Shown here piece after piece: positions 63,021 to 64,000 of a stretch of 64,000 nucleotides of DNA (position 1 is its first letter; each line of letters begins with the position of its first letter). Under the pieces are notes generated by a model. The model searched no databases and had not been told where the DNA came from. It was given only the letters and a program-made list of their open reading frames with translations. The DNA lies in assembly GCA_031181145.1 (NCBI GenBank), contig JAPSLB010000011.1, positions 1-64,000 on the forward strand, written 5' to 3'. This DNA comes from Microvirga sp. Lineage in GTDB: Bacteria; Pseudomonadota; Alphaproteobacteria; Rhizobiales; Beijerinckiaceae. Position numbers and translations under genes: made by a program.

Positions 63021-63515
63021 ATGGCCCTCGACGACGACATCGCGATCCTCTCCCGGGCTCCCCTGTTCAACCTGCTGGAGCGGGATGCCCTGCGGCTCGT
63101 CGCCTTCGCCTCGGAAACCCGCAATCTCCGTGCCGGCGATGTGCTGTTCCGCAAGGGCGACCGCTCGGACGGGGGCTATGTGGTGAGTCGCGGCGCCGTT
63201 GCGCTCGATGCCGGCGAGGACGGCGCCCCCGCCGCCTTCGTGGCCGGTCCGGGTTCCCTGGTCGGCCAGGCCGCCCTCTTCACGCGCATCGCCCGGCCGG
63301 CCACGGCGACGGCCCAGGAGGATTCCGCCGTCATCCGCGTGACGCCGAGCCTCATGCGCCGGGTGCTGGAGGAATTCCCCGCCGCCGCCGCCGCCATGCA
63401 GGAGGCCATGGCCGAAGAGCTTGCCCGCCTCACCCAAGGGCTGGAGCAGGTGCGCCAGAAGCTCATCGCCATCGACGGCGAGGAGACGCCAGCCCGACCT
63501 CCCGACGGAGAGTGA
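63021..63515 (+). CDS. cyclic-nucleotide-binding domain protein
   Basis: A 164-residue protein made of a single cNMP-binding (Crp-like) fold: LFNLLERDALRLVAFASETRN, GDVLFRKGDRSDGGYVVSRG, PGSLVGQAALFTRIARPATA and a closing helix. There is no helix-turn-helix, so it cannot bind DNA as Crp does. It begins six bases after the response-regulator stop and is probably co-transcribed, suggesting it tunes that pathway or a partner protein. Confidence 0.85.
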   Translation: MALDDDIAILSRAPLFNLLERDALRLVAFASETRNLRAGDVLFRKGDRSDGGYVVSRGAVALDAGEDGAPAAFVAGPGSLVGQAALFTRIARPATATAQEDSAVIRVTPSLMRRVLEEFPAAAAAMQEAMAEELARLTQGLEQVRQKLIAIDGEETPARPPDGE

Positions 63516-63572
63516 GGATTCCGATCGCACCGCCCGGCACGATGCGCCTCCTCGAAAGGTGGTCGGTCCGGC

Positions 63573-63606
63573 CGATCCCGAAAGTTGCGTTCTCCTTTCG
63601 GGATCG
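63573..63606. terminator. bidirectional hairpin between converging genes
   Basis: CGATCCCGAAAG (63573-63584) pairs perfectly with CTTTCGGGATCG (63595-63606), 12 pairs, loop of 10. It lies between the cNMP-binding gene and the chemotaxis gene, which converge. No T-run on either side, so termination would be partial. Confidence 0.55.
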
Positions 63607-63618
63607 ATGCTCAAGCTC

Positions 63619-64000
63619 TCACGCCGCCTTCACCCCATTGAGGAACGAGCCGACCTCGCGGCTGAGCGTCTCCGAGTGACGCGCCAGCTCCTGCGCAGAG
63701 CTCAGCACCTGCGATGCCGCCAGGCCGGTTTCGCCCGCGCCCTGACGCACCTCGTTGATGTTGCCGGTCACGGCTTCCGTGCCGCGCGCGGCCTCCTGCA
63801 CGTTGCGGGAGATTTCGGCCGTGGCCGCACCCTGCTCCTCCATGGCCGCTGCGATCGAGACCGAGATCTGCGACATCTCGCCGATCGTGCGGGCGATGGT
63901 CTGGATTGCCTGCACGGCCTCGGCGGTCGCCTGCTGCACCGAGCCGATCTGAGCCGAGATCTCCTCCGTGGCCTTCGAGGTCTGGGTGGCGAGGTGCTTT
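63619..64000 (-). CDS. methyl-accepting chemotaxis protein, C-terminal end
   Basis: The frame is open from the right window edge to a stop at 63619, giving about 127 residues. Upstream of the ATG at 63939 it continues as KHLATQTSKATEEISAQIG, the start of the conserved signalling hairpin's return helix. AAMEEQGAATAEISRNVQEA and AARGTEAVTGNINEVRQGAG are typical of chemoreceptor methylation helices. The N-terminus and ligand domain lie outside the window. No chemotaxis partner genes are visible here. Confidence 0.85.
   Translation of the reverse strand, partial: KHLATQTSKATEEISAQIGSVQQATAEAVQAIQTIARTIGEMSQISVSIAAAMEEQGAATAEISRNVQEAARGTEAVTGNINEVRQGAGETGLAASQVLSSAQELARHSETLSREVGSFLNGVKAA

Overview
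This GC-rich window reads as chromosomal DNA of an alphaproteobacterium of the order Hyphomicrobiales (Rhizobiales), most likely Methylobacteriaceae and perhaps Microvirga-like. The evidence is its gene order (corC-lnt-xre-metK-trmB; rimP-nusA-ylxR-infB-rbfA-truB-rpsO-pnp; ppsR-maf-aroE-coaE-dnaQ facing hemE-hemJ-rho; mnmE-mnmG-rsmG-parA-parB-holA-lptE-leuS), a BA14K protein, a HemJ-type oxidase and CtrA-type TTAA-N7-TTAA boxes. The genus is inference. No rRNA, tRNA, CRISPR array, prophage or insertion sequence was recognised.

Layout. 0-5 kb: envelope and methionine-cycle core genes (corC partial, lnt, a small XRE regulator, metK, trmB). 5-8 kb: a three-gene ABC/membrane-fusion export cassette on the minus strand. 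8-19.5 kb: the transcription/translation operon rimP to pnp, preceded by a promoter and a textbook intrinsic terminator in its leader (attenuator), interrupted by a DUF892 gene, and ended by a strong terminator. 19.5-25.1 kb: accessory genes (AraC-type regulator, EamA exporter, flavoprotein, RidA, a serralysin-like RTX metalloprotease, a BA14K protein). 25.3-32.7 kb: hslVU, then hisB-DUF2628-hisH-hisA-hisF-hisE-coaA and a YidH-like membrane protein. 32.8-41.5 kb: a PfkB-type kinase, XRE regulator, Smr protein, mltA, a Tim44-like protein, secB, dnaQ, coaE, aroE, maf, ppsR.

41.5-42.0 kb is the most important stretch. The gap between ppsR and hemE has two perfect CtrA-type boxes, a near-consensus DnaA box, seven GANTC sites and an AT-rich block by hemE. 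This gene neighbourhood is the known location of the alphaproteobacterial chromosome origin, so I call it oriC. Genes point away from it on both sides. Right of it come hemE, hemJ, rho, a decaying accessory patch (broken EamA exporter and broken Lrp/AsnC regulator around an intact operator-like palindrome, plus a 32-residue membrane protein and a DUF255 protein), then mnmE, mnmG, rsmG, parA, parB. Two ParB-binding parS sites lie 8-10 kb from oriC, one before mnmG and one inside the start of rsmG. So the window holds origin, centromere sites and segregation genes together.

54-64 kb: holA, lptE and leuS on the minus strand, a YggS-like protein, an orphan DNA methyltransferase with an unusual catalytic motif, an ATP-grasp/L,D-transpeptidase pair, a response regulator with a cyclic-nucleotide-binding protein, and the end of a chemotaxis receptor cut by the window edge. 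A family of two-hairpin REP-like intergenic repeats is scattered through the window (about 14.2, 15.7, 26.7, 32.7 and 34.0 kb).
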